Source of the DNA: Hyphomicrobiales bacterium
GTDB lineage: Bacteria; Pseudomonadota; Alphaproteobacteria; Rhizobiales; JACESI01
Direction of reading: 5' to 3'
Assembly (NCBI GenBank): GCA_013911885.1
Contig: JACESI010000007.1
Span: forward strand, 62,001-126,000
DNA: 64,000 bases
Shown: positions 10,315-19,016 of the stretch, in pieces
Layout: each line of letters starts with the position of its first letter
Position numbering within the stretch: the first letter of the stretch is position 1
The notes under the pieces: generated by a model
The model's database searches: none
Told to the model about the DNA's origin: nothing
Seen by the model: only the letters and a program-made list of their open reading frames with translations
Made by a program: the position numbers and the translations under genes

Positions 10315-10980
10315 ATGAGAAAATTTATTCTGGCAGGCGCGGCGCTTGCCTTATCCGCAGTACCTGCTTTCGCGCATCATCCGCTCGGCGGATTGCCGAT
10401 GACCACACTCAGCCAAGGTCTTCTGTCCGGCGTCGGGCATCCGATTCTCGGCTTCGATCATCTGTTCTTCGTGATTGCGATGGGTGTCGCAGCGCTCTAT
10501 ACCGGCCATGCCCGGCTGGCACCGCTTGCCTATATCGGCGGGATGATCGCGGGTTGCCTGATGATGACATTCGGTACCGATCTGCCCGTCAAGGAAACCG
10601 TGATCGTTCTGTCCCTGCTCACCGTCGGCGGCCTTCTGGTTTCAGGAAGCGCGCTCAAGCGCGTGCCGGCACTTGCGCTATTCGGCGTCTTCGGCCTGTT
10701 CCACGGCTCCGCCTTCGGCGATACGATGGCGGCAAATGAGGCAACGCTGAACCTGTCTGTTCTTGCGGGTTATGTCGTCGGCCTTGCCGTGATTCAATAT
10801 GCGATCGCTGTTGCGAGCGGTTCAGTTCTGACCATGATTGGCAAGGTGACACCAAAGCCGGCAGCGGTGCCTTCACTGGAGGCGCGGCTTGTTGGCGCGG
10901 CTGTTGTGGGCGTCGGTATCTTCCTCAGCCTGGAGGCCGGCGAAGGTCTTCTGCTTGGTGCGATCAAGGTCGCTGCCTGA
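10315..10980 (+). CDS. hupE: HupE/UreJ-family metal transporter, probably cobalt uptake
   Basis: A 221-residue protein of the HupE/UreJ family of nickel/cobalt permeases. It has an N-terminal signal-like segment ending AVPAFA (about residue 20), then a His-rich start HHPLGG and the family motif HPILGFDHLFFVIAMG, followed by about six hydrophobic helices with FGLFHGSAFG in the middle. These histidines and the aspartate are the presumed metal ligands. Some HupE proteins serve nickel hydrogenase or urease; control by a cobalamin riboswitch makes cobalt for B12 the likely substrate here. A strong terminator follows at 11020. Confidence 0.9.
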   Translation: MRKFILAGAALALSAVPAFAHHPLGGLPMTTLSQGLLSGVGHPILGFDHLFFVIAMGVAALYTGHARLAPLAYIGGMIAGCLMMTFGTDLPVKETVIVLSLLTVGGLLVSGSALKRVPALALFGVFGLFHGSAFGDTMAANEATLNLSVLAGYVVGLAVIQYAIAVASGSVLTMIGKVTPKPAAVPSLEARLVGAAVVGVGIFLSLEAGEGLLLGAIKVAA

Positions 10981-11019
10981 TCCATCTTCCGGCACCTTCT
11001 GTCACCCTGGTTGATCCAT

Positions 11020-11046
11020 AAAGCCCGCGTCTGACGCGGGCTTTTT
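11020..11046 (+). terminator. Rho-independent terminator after hupE
   Basis: Perfect inverted repeat AAAGCCCGCGT / ACGCGGGCTTT with a three-base loop, followed by a short T-run. It lies 40 bases after the hupE stop and isolates the riboswitch unit from ddl. Confidence 0.9.
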
Positions 11047-11204
11047 CTTGTCGTGATCCCGGGTTCAGCGCTTTTTGCCCAAGCTAGGGCAGACGGGCGA
11101 GTTCATCCCCAACTCGCCAGCGCATGGCGGGGGCGATTTCATGACTTCTGCCTACGAATCACGCATTTTAAGGGCTTGCGTTTGCGTTTGCGGAAGGGGC
11201 CTTG

Positions 11205-12131
11205 ATGAGTGCTGAACATGTTGCGGTCCTGATGGGCGGCTGGTCGTCTGAACGCCCGGTGTCCCTGTCGAGTGGAACGGAATGCGCGAAGGCGCTTCGG
11301 GAGGCCGGTTTCCGGGTGAGCGAGGTCGACGTCGACCGCTCGGTCGCCTCGGTCCTTTCCGCATTGCGGCCCGACGTCGCCTTCAATGCGCTGCATGGTC
11401 CCTTTGGTGAGGATGGCGCGATCCAGGGTGTGCTCGAAGTGCTCGGCATTGCCTATACCCATTCCGGGGTGATGGCGTCTGCGCTTGCCATGAACAAGGA
11501 CCGCGCCAAGGCGGTGATGAAGGATGCCGACATTCCGGTCGCCGAGCACCTCATCATGGATCGTCACGCTATCGGCAATCATCACCCGATGCGCCCCCCC
11601 TATGTCGTAAAACCGGTCAATGAAGGCTCGTCTTTCGGCGTTCTGATCGTCACCGAGGACATGGCTCATCCGCCCCAGCAACTGACTGCAAGTGATTGGC
11701 CTTACGGGGATGTCGTGATGGTGGAGCGCTATGTCGCGGGGCTCGAGCTTACCTGCGCCGTGATGAACGGCAAGGCTCTCGACGTCATCGAAATTGTTTC
11801 AATCGATCACAAATTCTATGATTACGATGCAAAATACGCTCCCGGCGGATCAAAACATATTCTTCCGGCACGAATTTTACCAAATATTTACCAAAGTATA
11901 CAGAATCTATCCGTCAAGGCGCATCAGGCGCTGGGGTGTCGTGGCGTGAGTCGAGCCGATTTCCGTTTTGACCAGCGTGCAGACGGAAATCACGATCTTG
12001 TCTGCCTCGAGGTCAATACCCAGCCTGGAATGACGCCGACATCACTGGTGCCTGAAATGGCGGCTTATGCCGGGCACAGTTTCAGGGATCTGGTAACATG
12101 GATGGTGGAGGACGCAAGTTGCGGGCGATAG
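11205..12131 (+). CDS. ddl: D-alanine--D-alanine ligase
   Basis: ATP-grasp enzyme that forms the D-Ala-D-Ala dipeptide used by MurF. I use the ATG at 11205, preceded by GGAAGGGG; a TTG lies directly before it. The 308-residue protein shows [14 protein letters not shown] (N-terminal ligand loop), [15 protein letters not shown], the ATP-grasp elements [13 protein letters not shown] and [16 protein letters not shown] core (here CRGVSRADF), and [14 protein letters not shown] with the metal-binding Glu and Asn. The stop lies inside the ftsQ start region: the two overlap by 34 bases, so they are translated as one unit. Confidence 0.97.
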   Translation: MSAEHVAVLMGGWSSERPVSLSSGTECAKALREAGFRVSEVDVDRSVASVLSALRPDVAFNALHGPFGEDGAIQGVLEVLGIAYTHSGVMASALAMNKDRAKAVMKDADIPVAEHLIMDRHAIGNHHPMRPPYVVKPVNEGSSFGVLIVTEDMAHPPQQLTASDWPYGDVVMVERYVAGLELTCAVMNGKALDVIEIVSIDHKFYDYDAKYAPGGSKHILPARILPNIYQSIQNLSVKAHQALGCRGVSRADFRFDQRADGNHDLVCLEVNTQPGMTPTSLVPEMAAYAGHSFRDLVTWMVEDASCGR

Positions 12132-13039
12132 CCTACAAGAAGCAACGGGCACCAAAAAGTGTTGGTCGCGCACGTTCCGAGCCGGTTCAGCCCCTGAGCC
12201 GGCGTCAGCTTTTTATGCGCCGTTTTTTCCATCGCGCGGAAGCGCGTGTGGAGACCTTGCCACCTTATTTCATGACCATGATTTCCGCAGCCCTCATCGC
12301 GGGGTCCGCGGTCTATGGCGCGGTCTGGAGCGGCGAAGCGAAAAGGCTGGTCTCTGAAACCACTGCTTCTGCGGGTTTTGACGTTCACGCGGTCACCATC
12401 TCCGGCCAGCGTTTTGTCAAGGAGCGCGATATTCTGGATATTCTGGGCCTTGCGCCGGGTGTCTCGCTTGTCACCTTCGATGTTGCGCGCGCGCACGAAA
12501 CGCTGCTGCGCGAGCCGTGGATCGAATCGGCGTCCGTGCGTAAAGTCTACCCCGGCAAGCTCAGCATCGACCTCAAGGAGCGGGAGCCTTTTGCCGTATG
12601 GCAGCGTGGGCAGTCCATCTCCGTGGTTGACCGAAATGGGCTTGTTCTTGATGAGTTCAACCGCGATCTTTACGGCGCGCTGCCCATTCTTGTCGGTCAT
12701 GGCGCGCAGCGTCAGGGCGCTGCTTTCCTCGCCATTCTCGATGAATTCCCGAGCATCAAGTCGCGCGTTCAGGCATCGCTTCTGCATTCCGAGCGCCGTT
12801 GGGACATTCTGCTCGATAACCGCGTTACCGTGAAACTGCCGGAAGTCGGCGCGCGCATCGCGCTTGCCCGGCTTGCCAAGCTCGACGAGGAAAAGGCGCT
12901 TCTTTCGAAAGATCTGGTGAGCATCGACATGCGCCTTGACGACCGCCTTGTGATGCAGCTCTCCGAGGAGGCGATGGTCAACCGCCGCGCAGCGCTCGAG
13001 CGCCGCAAGGAACATCGCAGCAAGGAGAAAAATATCTGA
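12098..13039 (+). CDS. ftsQ: FtsQ, divisome membrane protein
   Basis: Bitopic inner-membrane protein that links early and late divisome components. The 313 residues comprise a basic cytoplasmic N-terminus of about 55 residues, one hydrophobic segment (about 58-78, beginning [17 protein letters not shown]) and a periplasmic part with a POTRA domain (from [18 protein letters not shown]) and the FtsQ beta domain ([18 protein letters not shown], then FAVWQ). The N-terminus overlaps the end of ddl, and the stop overlaps the ftsA start in TGATG. The long basic head is usual in alphaproteobacteria. Confidence 0.94.
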   Translation: MDGGGRKLRAIAYKKQRAPKSVGRARSEPVQPLSRRQLFMRRFFHRAEARVETLPPYFMTMISAALIAGSAVYGAVWSGEAKRLVSETTASAGFDVHAVTISGQRFVKERDILDILGLAPGVSLVTFDVARAHETLLREPWIESASVRKVYPGKLSIDLKEREPFAVWQRGQSISVVDRNGLVLDEFNRDLYGALPILVGHGAQRQGAAFLAILDEFPSIKSRVQASLLHSERRWDILLDNRVTVKLPEVGARIALARLAKLDEEKALLSKDLVSIDMRLDDRLVMQLSEEAMVNRRAALERRKEHRSKEKNI

Positions 13040-14385
13040 TGCTGCGTTTTGGACCATCGGCAAAACCGGGAACGAAGGCGCTTTCGCCCAACCGCTCGAC
13101 GGTGATCAGCGTGCTGGATGTCGGCACGTCGAAAGTCTGCTGTGTGATCGCCCGGTTGCATCCCAAGCCGGAGGGCATCGAGTTCGCCGGTCGGACTCAT
13201 GTGATCGAGGTCATTGGCTTCGGTCATCAGCGCTCCCGCGGGATCAAGGCCGGTGTCGTCGTCGATCTTGATGAGGCCGAGCAGGCGATCCGTGTCGCGG
13301 TCGATGCGGCAGAGCGACGCGCGGGCATGACGGTTGAATCCCTCATCGTCAATGTTTCCGGCGGCAGGCTTCTCAGCGATGCATTTTCCGCAAGTGTTTC
13401 GCTCGCGGGGCAGGAGGTCGAAGAGAATGACATCCGCCGGGTGCTCGATGCAGGACGAAACCATTCTGCCAAAGATGAGGCGGCGGTAATCCATTCGCTG
13501 CCGATCGGCTATGCCATTGACGGCAATAGCGGCATCAAGGACCCGCGTGGCATGATCGGCCAGCGCCTTGCAGTCGATATGCATGTCGTGACCGCCAATG
13601 ATGCCTCGCTGCGCAATCTCGAAGTCGCGATCAATCGCTGTCATCTTGCGGTTGAAAGTTTCGTTGTGTCGCCTTTCGCGAGCGGTCTTGCCTGCCTTGC
13701 CGGCGATGAGGCCGAACTTGGTGTGACCTGTATCGATCTTGGCGGCGGCTCCACGACCGCATCGGTCTTCATGGAGGGGAAATTCGTTCATTGCGACGGC
13801 ATCGCTCTTGGCGGCCAGCATGTGACGATGGATCTTGCGCGCGGGTTGTCGACATCGCTGCGCCATGCCGAACTGATCAAGGTGAAACATGGCAGCGTGC
13901 TGCCGGACACGGTGAGCGATTTCGATTCCGTGCCGGTCAACCAGATCGGCGACGAAAGCGGCGTCGGCGCTGACGTTCCGCCTTCGGTTCTTGCCCGCAT
14001 CATCCGCCCGAGGGTCGAGGAAACCCTTGAACTCGTGCGCGACCGGCTCAATGCGTCGGGCTTTGCAGCCCTTGTCGGGCGGCGTGTCGTGCTGACCGGC
14101 GGCGGCAGCCAGCTCACCGGCATGGCTGACCTTGCCCGTTCCATCCTTGGCAAAAACGTCCGGCTTGGCCGTCCTCTCGGGGTCACAGGCCTTCCGGCGG
14201 AAGCGCGCAGCGCGGCGTTTTCCGCCGTTGTCGGGCTCATGATCTATCCGCAAACATCCGATTCGAGAGATGACATCGGCTGGTCGCCCAGCCGTTCGCG
14301 CAGCCGCAACAATGCGGGCCGTGCGATGACCGGAACTGGCGGCTATTTCGGGCGCATGGGGCGTTGGATCGCGGAGAACTTCTGA
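13039..14385 (+). CDS. ftsA: FtsA, actin-like divisome anchor
   Basis: Cytoplasmic actin-fold ATPase that tethers FtsZ filaments to the membrane. In 448 residues it shows the phosphate-1 motif [15 protein letters not shown] (about residue 22), the SHS2-containing 1C domain, phosphate-2 [14 protein letters not shown] and the adenosine motif [13 protein letters not shown]. The C-terminus ends [12 protein letters not shown], an amphipathic membrane-targeting helix as in other FtsA proteins. Its ATG overlaps the ftsQ stop by one base (TGATG). ftsZ follows in the same direction. Confidence 0.97.
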   Translation: MLRFGPSAKPGTKALSPNRSTVISVLDVGTSKVCCVIARLHPKPEGIEFAGRTHVIEVIGFGHQRSRGIKAGVVVDLDEAEQAIRVAVDAAERRAGMTVESLIVNVSGGRLLSDAFSASVSLAGQEVEENDIRRVLDAGRNHSAKDEAAVIHSLPIGYAIDGNSGIKDPRGMIGQRLAVDMHVVTANDASLRNLEVAINRCHLAVESFVVSPFASGLACLAGDEAELGVTCIDLGGGSTTASVFMEGKFVHCDGIALGGQHVTMDLARGLSTSLRHAELIKVKHGSVLPDTVSDFDSVPVNQIGDESGVGADVPPSVLARIIRPRVEETLELVRDRLNASGFAALVGRRVVLTGGGSQLTGMADLARSILGKNVRLGRPLGVTGLPAEARSAAFSAVVGLMIYPQTSDSRDDIGWSPSRSRSRNNAGRAMTGTGGYFGRMGRWIAENF

Positions 14386-14537
14386 CCATGACACAAAGCG
14401 ATGATCCGCCGGAGCAGGCGATGGATAAATGCCCGCAAGACAACAAGCCGCAGCAACAAACCGTTCAGCAATTCACCCTATTCGAGCCGCCGCTTTCCAG
14501 AAAGCCGGTTTCACCAAGCGACACCAACGAGGACACC

Positions 14538-16421
14538 ATGACCATCAATCTCAAAATGCCGGATATCAGAGAACTGAAACCAAAAATCACCGTTTTCGGT
14601 GTCGGTGGCGCAGGCGGCAATGCCGTCAACAACATGATCAAATCCGGGCTCGAGGGCGTGGAATTCGTGGTCGCCAATACCGATGCTCAGGCGCTTTCCA
14701 GTTCGCGCGCCGAACGCATCGTGCAGATGGGTCTTCAGGTTACGGAGGGCCTTGGTGCCGGATCCCAGCCTGAAATCGGGCGTCAGGCAGCCGAAGAAGT
14801 GATCGACGAGATCAACGATTATCTCTCCGGTTCGCACATGGCATTCATCACAGCCGGCATGGGTGGCGGCACGGGCACGGGTGCCGCGCCGGTGGTAGCC
14901 CGCGCTGCACGCCAGATGGGCATTCTCACTGTCGGTGTCGTGACAAAACCTTTTCAGTTCGAAGGCGGCCGTCGCATGCGCCTTGCCGAACAGGGAATTG
15001 AGGAACTTCAGGCCAATGTCGATACGCTGATCGTCATTCCGAACCAGAACCTGTTCCGCGTTGCCAATGAAAAAACCACCTTTGCCGATGCCTTTTCGAT
15101 GGCCGATCAGGTGCTTTATTCCGGTGTTGCCTGCATCACCGATCTGATGGTCAAGGAAGGTCTCATCAACCTCGATTTTGCCGATGTGCGCTCGGTCATG
15201 CGTGAAATGGGCAAGGCGATGATGGGAACCGGCGAAGCATCCGGCGAGAACCGCGCGACCCTTGCGGCGGAGGCCGCGATTGCGAACCCGCTCCTTGACG
15301 AGACCTCGATGCACGGCGCGCAGGGGCTTTTGATTTCGATCACCGGCGGCAACGATCTCACGCTTTTCGAAGTCGATGAAGCGGCAACCCGCATCCGCGA
15401 GGAAGTTGATCCGGACGCGAACATCATTCTCGGTGCGACCTTTGACGAATCACTCGAAGGCATTATCCGTGTATCGGTTGTTGCGACCGGCATCGAACAT
15501 GGCACTCAGCGTGCCGCGCTGCCGGAAATCAAGCCGGCGTCCAGCTTCATGCGGCCTTCGGCTGCAATTCCGGTGGCGAAAGCAGATGTTCCTGCCGCTT
15601 CCGTTCAGGCCCCCTTTCAGGCGACAGCATCTGCGCCGCTGCCTGTGGCTGCGAGTGAGCCGGTCATGCAGCCTGCTCCCCAGCCTGCGGTCGCCAAAAG
15701 CGACCCGGCTGTCACCATCACGCCGTTCACGCCAAGCGCCGAAGCACTTCAGCTTGCGCAGAATGCCGGTGAAATGTCTGCCGTTGAAGAGTTTGAGCAG
15801 ACAGCGCCTGCCCCTGCCGACGTGCCAGCCGCGCCATCGGGCCCCTTCATCCCGCCTGTCGCTGAAGCGCCTTTTGTCGCTCCGCGCATGCCAAGTGTCG
15901 ACGACTTTCCGATGATCGTTCAGGAAGAAATCCGCGCGAAAGCAACAAGCAGCCTCGATATGGGCCACACCGAAGAGCGCGGCGCGCTCGGCCTTTTGAA
16001 ACGCATTACCAATGCAACCCTCGGCGGGCGCCGCGATGATGACGCCGCGCATCATGAGGGCGTGCATCCCGCAGCGATGCATGTTCCGGCGACAGCGCCG
16101 ATGGCGACCATGGCCCAGCCGGTTCAACAACCCGTGTACCATCAGCCACAGCCATCGGCTGCCTATCCTGCCCCTCAGCCGGCCCCTCATCCGGCCCCTC
16201 ATCCGACTGTGCAGAGCGCCTTTGCAAAGCCTGCCATGCCGCGGGCAGCATCCATTCCAGGAGATGCGGCGCCCGTTTATGCGGGGTCGGGACATGCGGG
16301 TGGTTATGCACCGGCAGCCGGTCAGCTTGATCTGCAGGGCCGTGTGGTGCCGAGCCAGAAACCTGCCGCTGCGGAAGATCAGCTTGAGATTCCCGCCTTC
16401 CTCCGCCGTCAGGCAACCTAA
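14538..16421 (+). CDS. ftsZ: FtsZ, tubulin-like division GTPase
   Basis: Self-assembling GTPase that forms the Z ring. I place the start at ATG 14538 (MTINLKMPD), with GAGGA eight bases upstream; this gives 627 residues. The GTPase core has [13 protein letters not shown] (about 21-33) and the tubulin signature GGGTGTG (109-115). After the core at about 320 comes a very long Ala/Pro-rich linker of some 270 residues, including a PAPHPAPHP run, and the conserved C-terminal peptide [12 protein letters not shown] that binds FtsA. Long linkers are typical of alphaproteobacteria. The frame is open upstream to 14364, so a longer form from ATG 14388 cannot be excluded. Confidence 0.96.
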   Translation: MTINLKMPDIRELKPKITVFGVGGAGGNAVNNMIKSGLEGVEFVVANTDAQALSSSRAERIVQMGLQVTEGLGAGSQPEIGRQAAEEVIDEINDYLSGSHMAFITAGMGGGTGTGAAPVVARAARQMGILTVGVVTKPFQFEGGRRMRLAEQGIEELQANVDTLIVIPNQNLFRVANEKTTFADAFSMADQVLYSGVACITDLMVKEGLINLDFADVRSVMREMGKAMMGTGEASGENRATLAAEAAIANPLLDETSMHGAQGLLISITGGNDLTLFEVDEAATRIREEVDPDANIILGATFDESLEGIIRVSVVATGIEHGTQRAALPEIKPASSFMRPSAAIPVAKADVPAASVQAPFQATASAPLPVAASEPVMQPAPQPAVAKSDPAVTITPFTPSAEALQLAQNAGEMSAVEEFEQTAPAPADVPAAPSGPFIPPVAEAPFVAPRMPSVDDFPMIVQEEIRAKATSSLDMGHTEERGALGLLKRITNATLGGRRDDDAAHHEGVHPAAMHVPATAPMATMAQPVQQPVYHQPQPSAAYPAPQPAPHPAPHPTVQSAFAKPAMPRAASIPGDAAPVYAGSGHAGGYAPAAGQLDLQGRVVPSQKPAAAEDQLEIPAFLRRQAT

Positions 16422-16430
16422 GCGGAGACC

Positions 16431-16460
16431 AGCAGGTCGCGGAAGGTTCTGCGACCTGCT
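16431..16460 (+). terminator. Stem-loop after ftsZ
   Basis: Perfect ten-base inverted repeat AGCAGGTCGC / GCGACCTGCT with a ten-base loop, ten bases after the ftsZ stop. The following sequence is AT-rich but lacks an immediate T-run, so it may be a weak terminator or a transcript-stabilising hairpin. Confidence 0.6.
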
Positions 16461-16704
16461 CGATCTATTTAAGCCTCTGTTTTTAAATAATAATTACTAT
16501 TAATAATTGGTTAGAAAGAGTGATTTGTTTACCCCTGGCAATGACGATAATTTGACACAGCCTTGACACATTTAAGGCAATCGGAAATCCGGATTGGACG
16601 GTTCAGGCGGATTTGAGGTTCTAAGTTTAAGAAGAGCCGATTGTGCAACGCCACTTGAAATAGCTTGGGCGTTACAGTCGATTGTTCGAAAGGTTTGAGG
16701 CTTG

Positions 16705-17682
16705 ATGGCCGAGCATAAAGCGCCGACTGGCAGAGTTGCCGTACAGCACACCGTTTGCGGACCGGTGACATTCGACGGCAAAGGTGTGCACAGCAATCTG
16801 CCCGTTTCCATGACAATCTGCCCGGCTGATGCCAATACCGGCATTGTCTTCGTTCGCACAGCGCCGGACGGCTCGGAAGTCGAAATACCGGCGATCCATT
16901 CCAGTGTCGGCGCCACAGAACTTTGCACCATTATCGGCGATCCGCGCGGAATTTTCGTCGCGACGATCGAACATCTCATGGCAGCGCTTCGCGCGCTTGG
17001 CATTGATAATGCCCGCATCGAAATTGATGGCGCGGAAGTCCCGGTTCTGGACGGCAGTTCTCATGATTTCGTGGCGAGCCTGTTGAAAACCGGCTTGATG
17101 GCGCAGGCGGCGAGGCGTCGTTTCATTCGCGTTGAACGTCCGGTACGTGTGGATATGGGGGCATCCTTCGGCGAATTCACGCCACATGACGGTTGCTTCT
17201 TCGATGTCGAGATTGATTTCGATGACCCGACCATTGGCCGGCAGCGCTATTCGCTCGAACTGACGCCTGACTCCTTTGCAAAAGAGATTGCCCGCGCACG
17301 TACTTTCGGCTTCATGCGGGATGTCGAGAAATTGTGGGAAGCCGGTTATGCTCTTGGCTCCTCATTCGACAATTCGGTCGTGATCAGCGACGACGGCGTC
17401 GTCAATCCGGAAGGTCTGCGCTTTGGCGATGAATTCGTGCGCCACAAGCTTCTTGACGCCGTGGGTGATCTTGCCCTCAGCGGTCTGCCGATTCTGGGGG
17501 CTTATCGATCCTATCGTGGCGGGCATAAACTCAATGCGATGGTGCTCAAGGCACTGATAAGCGATAAGACAGCCTGGTCCTATGTGGAAGCCAATGGCGC
17601 GCTGGGCGCATCCGGGGCTTCCGTCGGTCGTGCTGATCATCTTGGAAATCAGGCTGTTGCGCTTGCACCTTCAGTGTCTTGA
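16705..17682 (+). CDS. lpxC: LpxC, UDP-3-O-acyl-N-acetylglucosamine deacetylase
   Basis: Zinc deacetylase that commits UDP-GlcNAc to lipid A synthesis. From ATG 16705 (a TTG precedes it) the protein has 325 residues. Visible active-site elements are TIEHLMAAL (E89, H90), HKLLDAVGDL (H247 and D251 as zinc ligands) and GGHKLN (H274, catalytic). The two-domain beta-alpha-alpha-beta pattern and length match E. coli LpxC with a somewhat longer N-terminus. Position after ftsZ and before bamD is standard. It is preceded by an AT-rich intergenic region with possible promoter elements. Confidence 0.97.
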   Translation: MAEHKAPTGRVAVQHTVCGPVTFDGKGVHSNLPVSMTICPADANTGIVFVRTAPDGSEVEIPAIHSSVGATELCTIIGDPRGIFVATIEHLMAALRALGIDNARIEIDGAEVPVLDGSSHDFVASLLKTGLMAQAARRRFIRVERPVRVDMGASFGEFTPHDGCFFDVEIDFDDPTIGRQRYSLELTPDSFAKEIARARTFGFMRDVEKLWEAGYALGSSFDNSVVISDDGVVNPEGLRFGDEFVRHKLLDAVGDLALSGLPILGAYRSYRGGHKLNAMVLKALISDKTAWSYVEANGALGASGASVGRADHLGNQAVALAPSVS

Positions 17683-17988
17683 GGCCGACGGCAAAGGTGA
17701 CAATGGCTCTTTCCTGCAATCGGTTTTGACGCCGTTCGGTGCAAAACGATTTGGCCGTTTTTTTGCCTTTTTATCTGTGATATAAGCGCGCGGACTTATA
17801 GCGTGTTCAGGGAATCGGATTTGGCGGTTCAAAACTTTCTCAAATCCTTACCTGAGCCATGCCCAATCTATCGATCCGACCATGTACGACTATGTATCTG
17901 GGTAATCGTGTTTAATGGGTCGGGTTCAACCGATTGGGACGATCGCAAGGCACGGTTTTGAGACCGGAAACAACTTTGGGGAACATGA
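17683..17988 (+). other. lpxC-bamD intergenic region
   Basis: No gene is visible here. A weak hairpin AAAACG / CGTTTT followed by Ts (about 17743-17764) could end lpxC transcription, and a TATAAG sequence at 17781-17786 could be a -10 element for bamD, though no well-spaced -35 was found. A likely bamD ribosome site, TTTGGGGAA, lies just before 17989. Confidence 0.45.
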
Positions 17989-18918
17989 ATGCTTCGGAAA
18001 ATCCTGATTTCGCTGGTCCTGCTCGGGCCGGTTACGCTCGCCGGGTGCTCTGCTCTTTCGTTTACCGACCGGTTCACAAAAACCCACACTGAACGCAAAC
18101 AGGACGCAGAAGACAAGAAGCTTGCTGCTATTGCCGCGCGCCCCGAAGTGGAACCCGACAGGGTGCTGAATGCCGGTGTGCGCAGCCTCAACGATGGGTC
18201 GACCAAAAAAGCCCTGAAGGCCTTTGACGAAATCAACAAACAGAGTCCGTTCTCAGCCGAGGCGCAGCGCTCTCTGGTTCTTTCGGCCTACACTCATTTT
18301 CGAACCAAGGAATATGACAAGACGATCAGCAAATCCGAGCAATTCCTGCAGCTTTATCCGGGCAGTTCGGACGCCGCCTATATGCAGTATCTCATCGGCG
18401 AATCCTATTTCCAGCAAGTCGGTGCCGTTGTTCTTGATCAGAGCGATGCCAACAAGGGGCTTCAGGCCTATGGCGATCTCGTCCGGCTCTATCCCGACTC
18501 GAAATATGCAGAAGACGCGAAGAAGAAAATGCTCTTCCTGTCGGATCAGCTTGCCGGCAAGGAAATGCAGATCGGACGCTATTATCAGGAGCGGCGTCAG
18601 CATCTCGCGGCAATCAACCGGTTCAAGTTCGTCGTCGAAAACCATCAGACGACCAATCATGTGGAAGAAGCGCTTTATCGCCTGACGGAGAGCTATCTCG
18701 CGCTTGGCCTTGTCAATGACGCTCGGTCGAACGCTGCCCTGCTTGGCTATAATTACCCAGATTCGCCATGGCACCGCGATGCTTTCAAGCTTCTGACCGG
18801 TAAGAAAGTCAACGAGCCCGTGCAAGCGGCTGTCTCTGAGAAGGTCGAAAGCCCGGCGAAAGAGGGCGTCGGTCTTTCGAGGTTCGTGCCTTTCCAGGGC
18901 AAGAAGAAAGACATCTGA
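17989..18918 (+). CDS. bamD: BamD, outer-membrane assembly lipoprotein
   Basis: Essential lipoprotein of the BAM complex that inserts beta-barrel proteins in the outer membrane. The 309-residue protein begins with a lipoprotein signal whose lipobox is LAGC (cysteine 20). Helical tetratricopeptide-like repeats follow, with typical segments such as GVRSLNDGSTKKALKAFDE and YPGSSDAAYMQYLIGESYF. The C-terminal tail after about residue 265 is charged and probably disordered. It lies between lpxC and recN in the usual rhizobial order. Older annotations call it ComL. Confidence 0.93.
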   Translation: MLRKILISLVLLGPVTLAGCSALSFTDRFTKTHTERKQDAEDKKLAAIAARPEVEPDRVLNAGVRSLNDGSTKKALKAFDEINKQSPFSAEAQRSLVLSAYTHFRTKEYDKTISKSEQFLQLYPGSSDAAYMQYLIGESYFQQVGAVVLDQSDANKGLQAYGDLVRLYPDSKYAEDAKKKMLFLSDQLAGKEMQIGRYYQERRQHLAAINRFKFVVENHQTTNHVEEALYRLTESYLALGLVNDARSNAALLGYNYPDSPWHRDAFKLLTGKKVNEPVQAAVSEKVESPAKEGVGLSRFVPFQGKKKDI

Positions 18919-19016
18919 GCCATTTCTCTGGGGGCATTCAAATTAACTTCTGGTCGCTTTGAGCCGCCCGATTATATAAGGTTTGAACGCTCTTTCTTGC
19001 TGCTCGAAGCGCGGTT

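Noticed and set aside
12769..14394. 541-codon minus-strand frame opposite ftsQ and ftsA
   Set aside because: Arginine/histidine-rich shadow translation with no motif; the plus-strand genes are certain.
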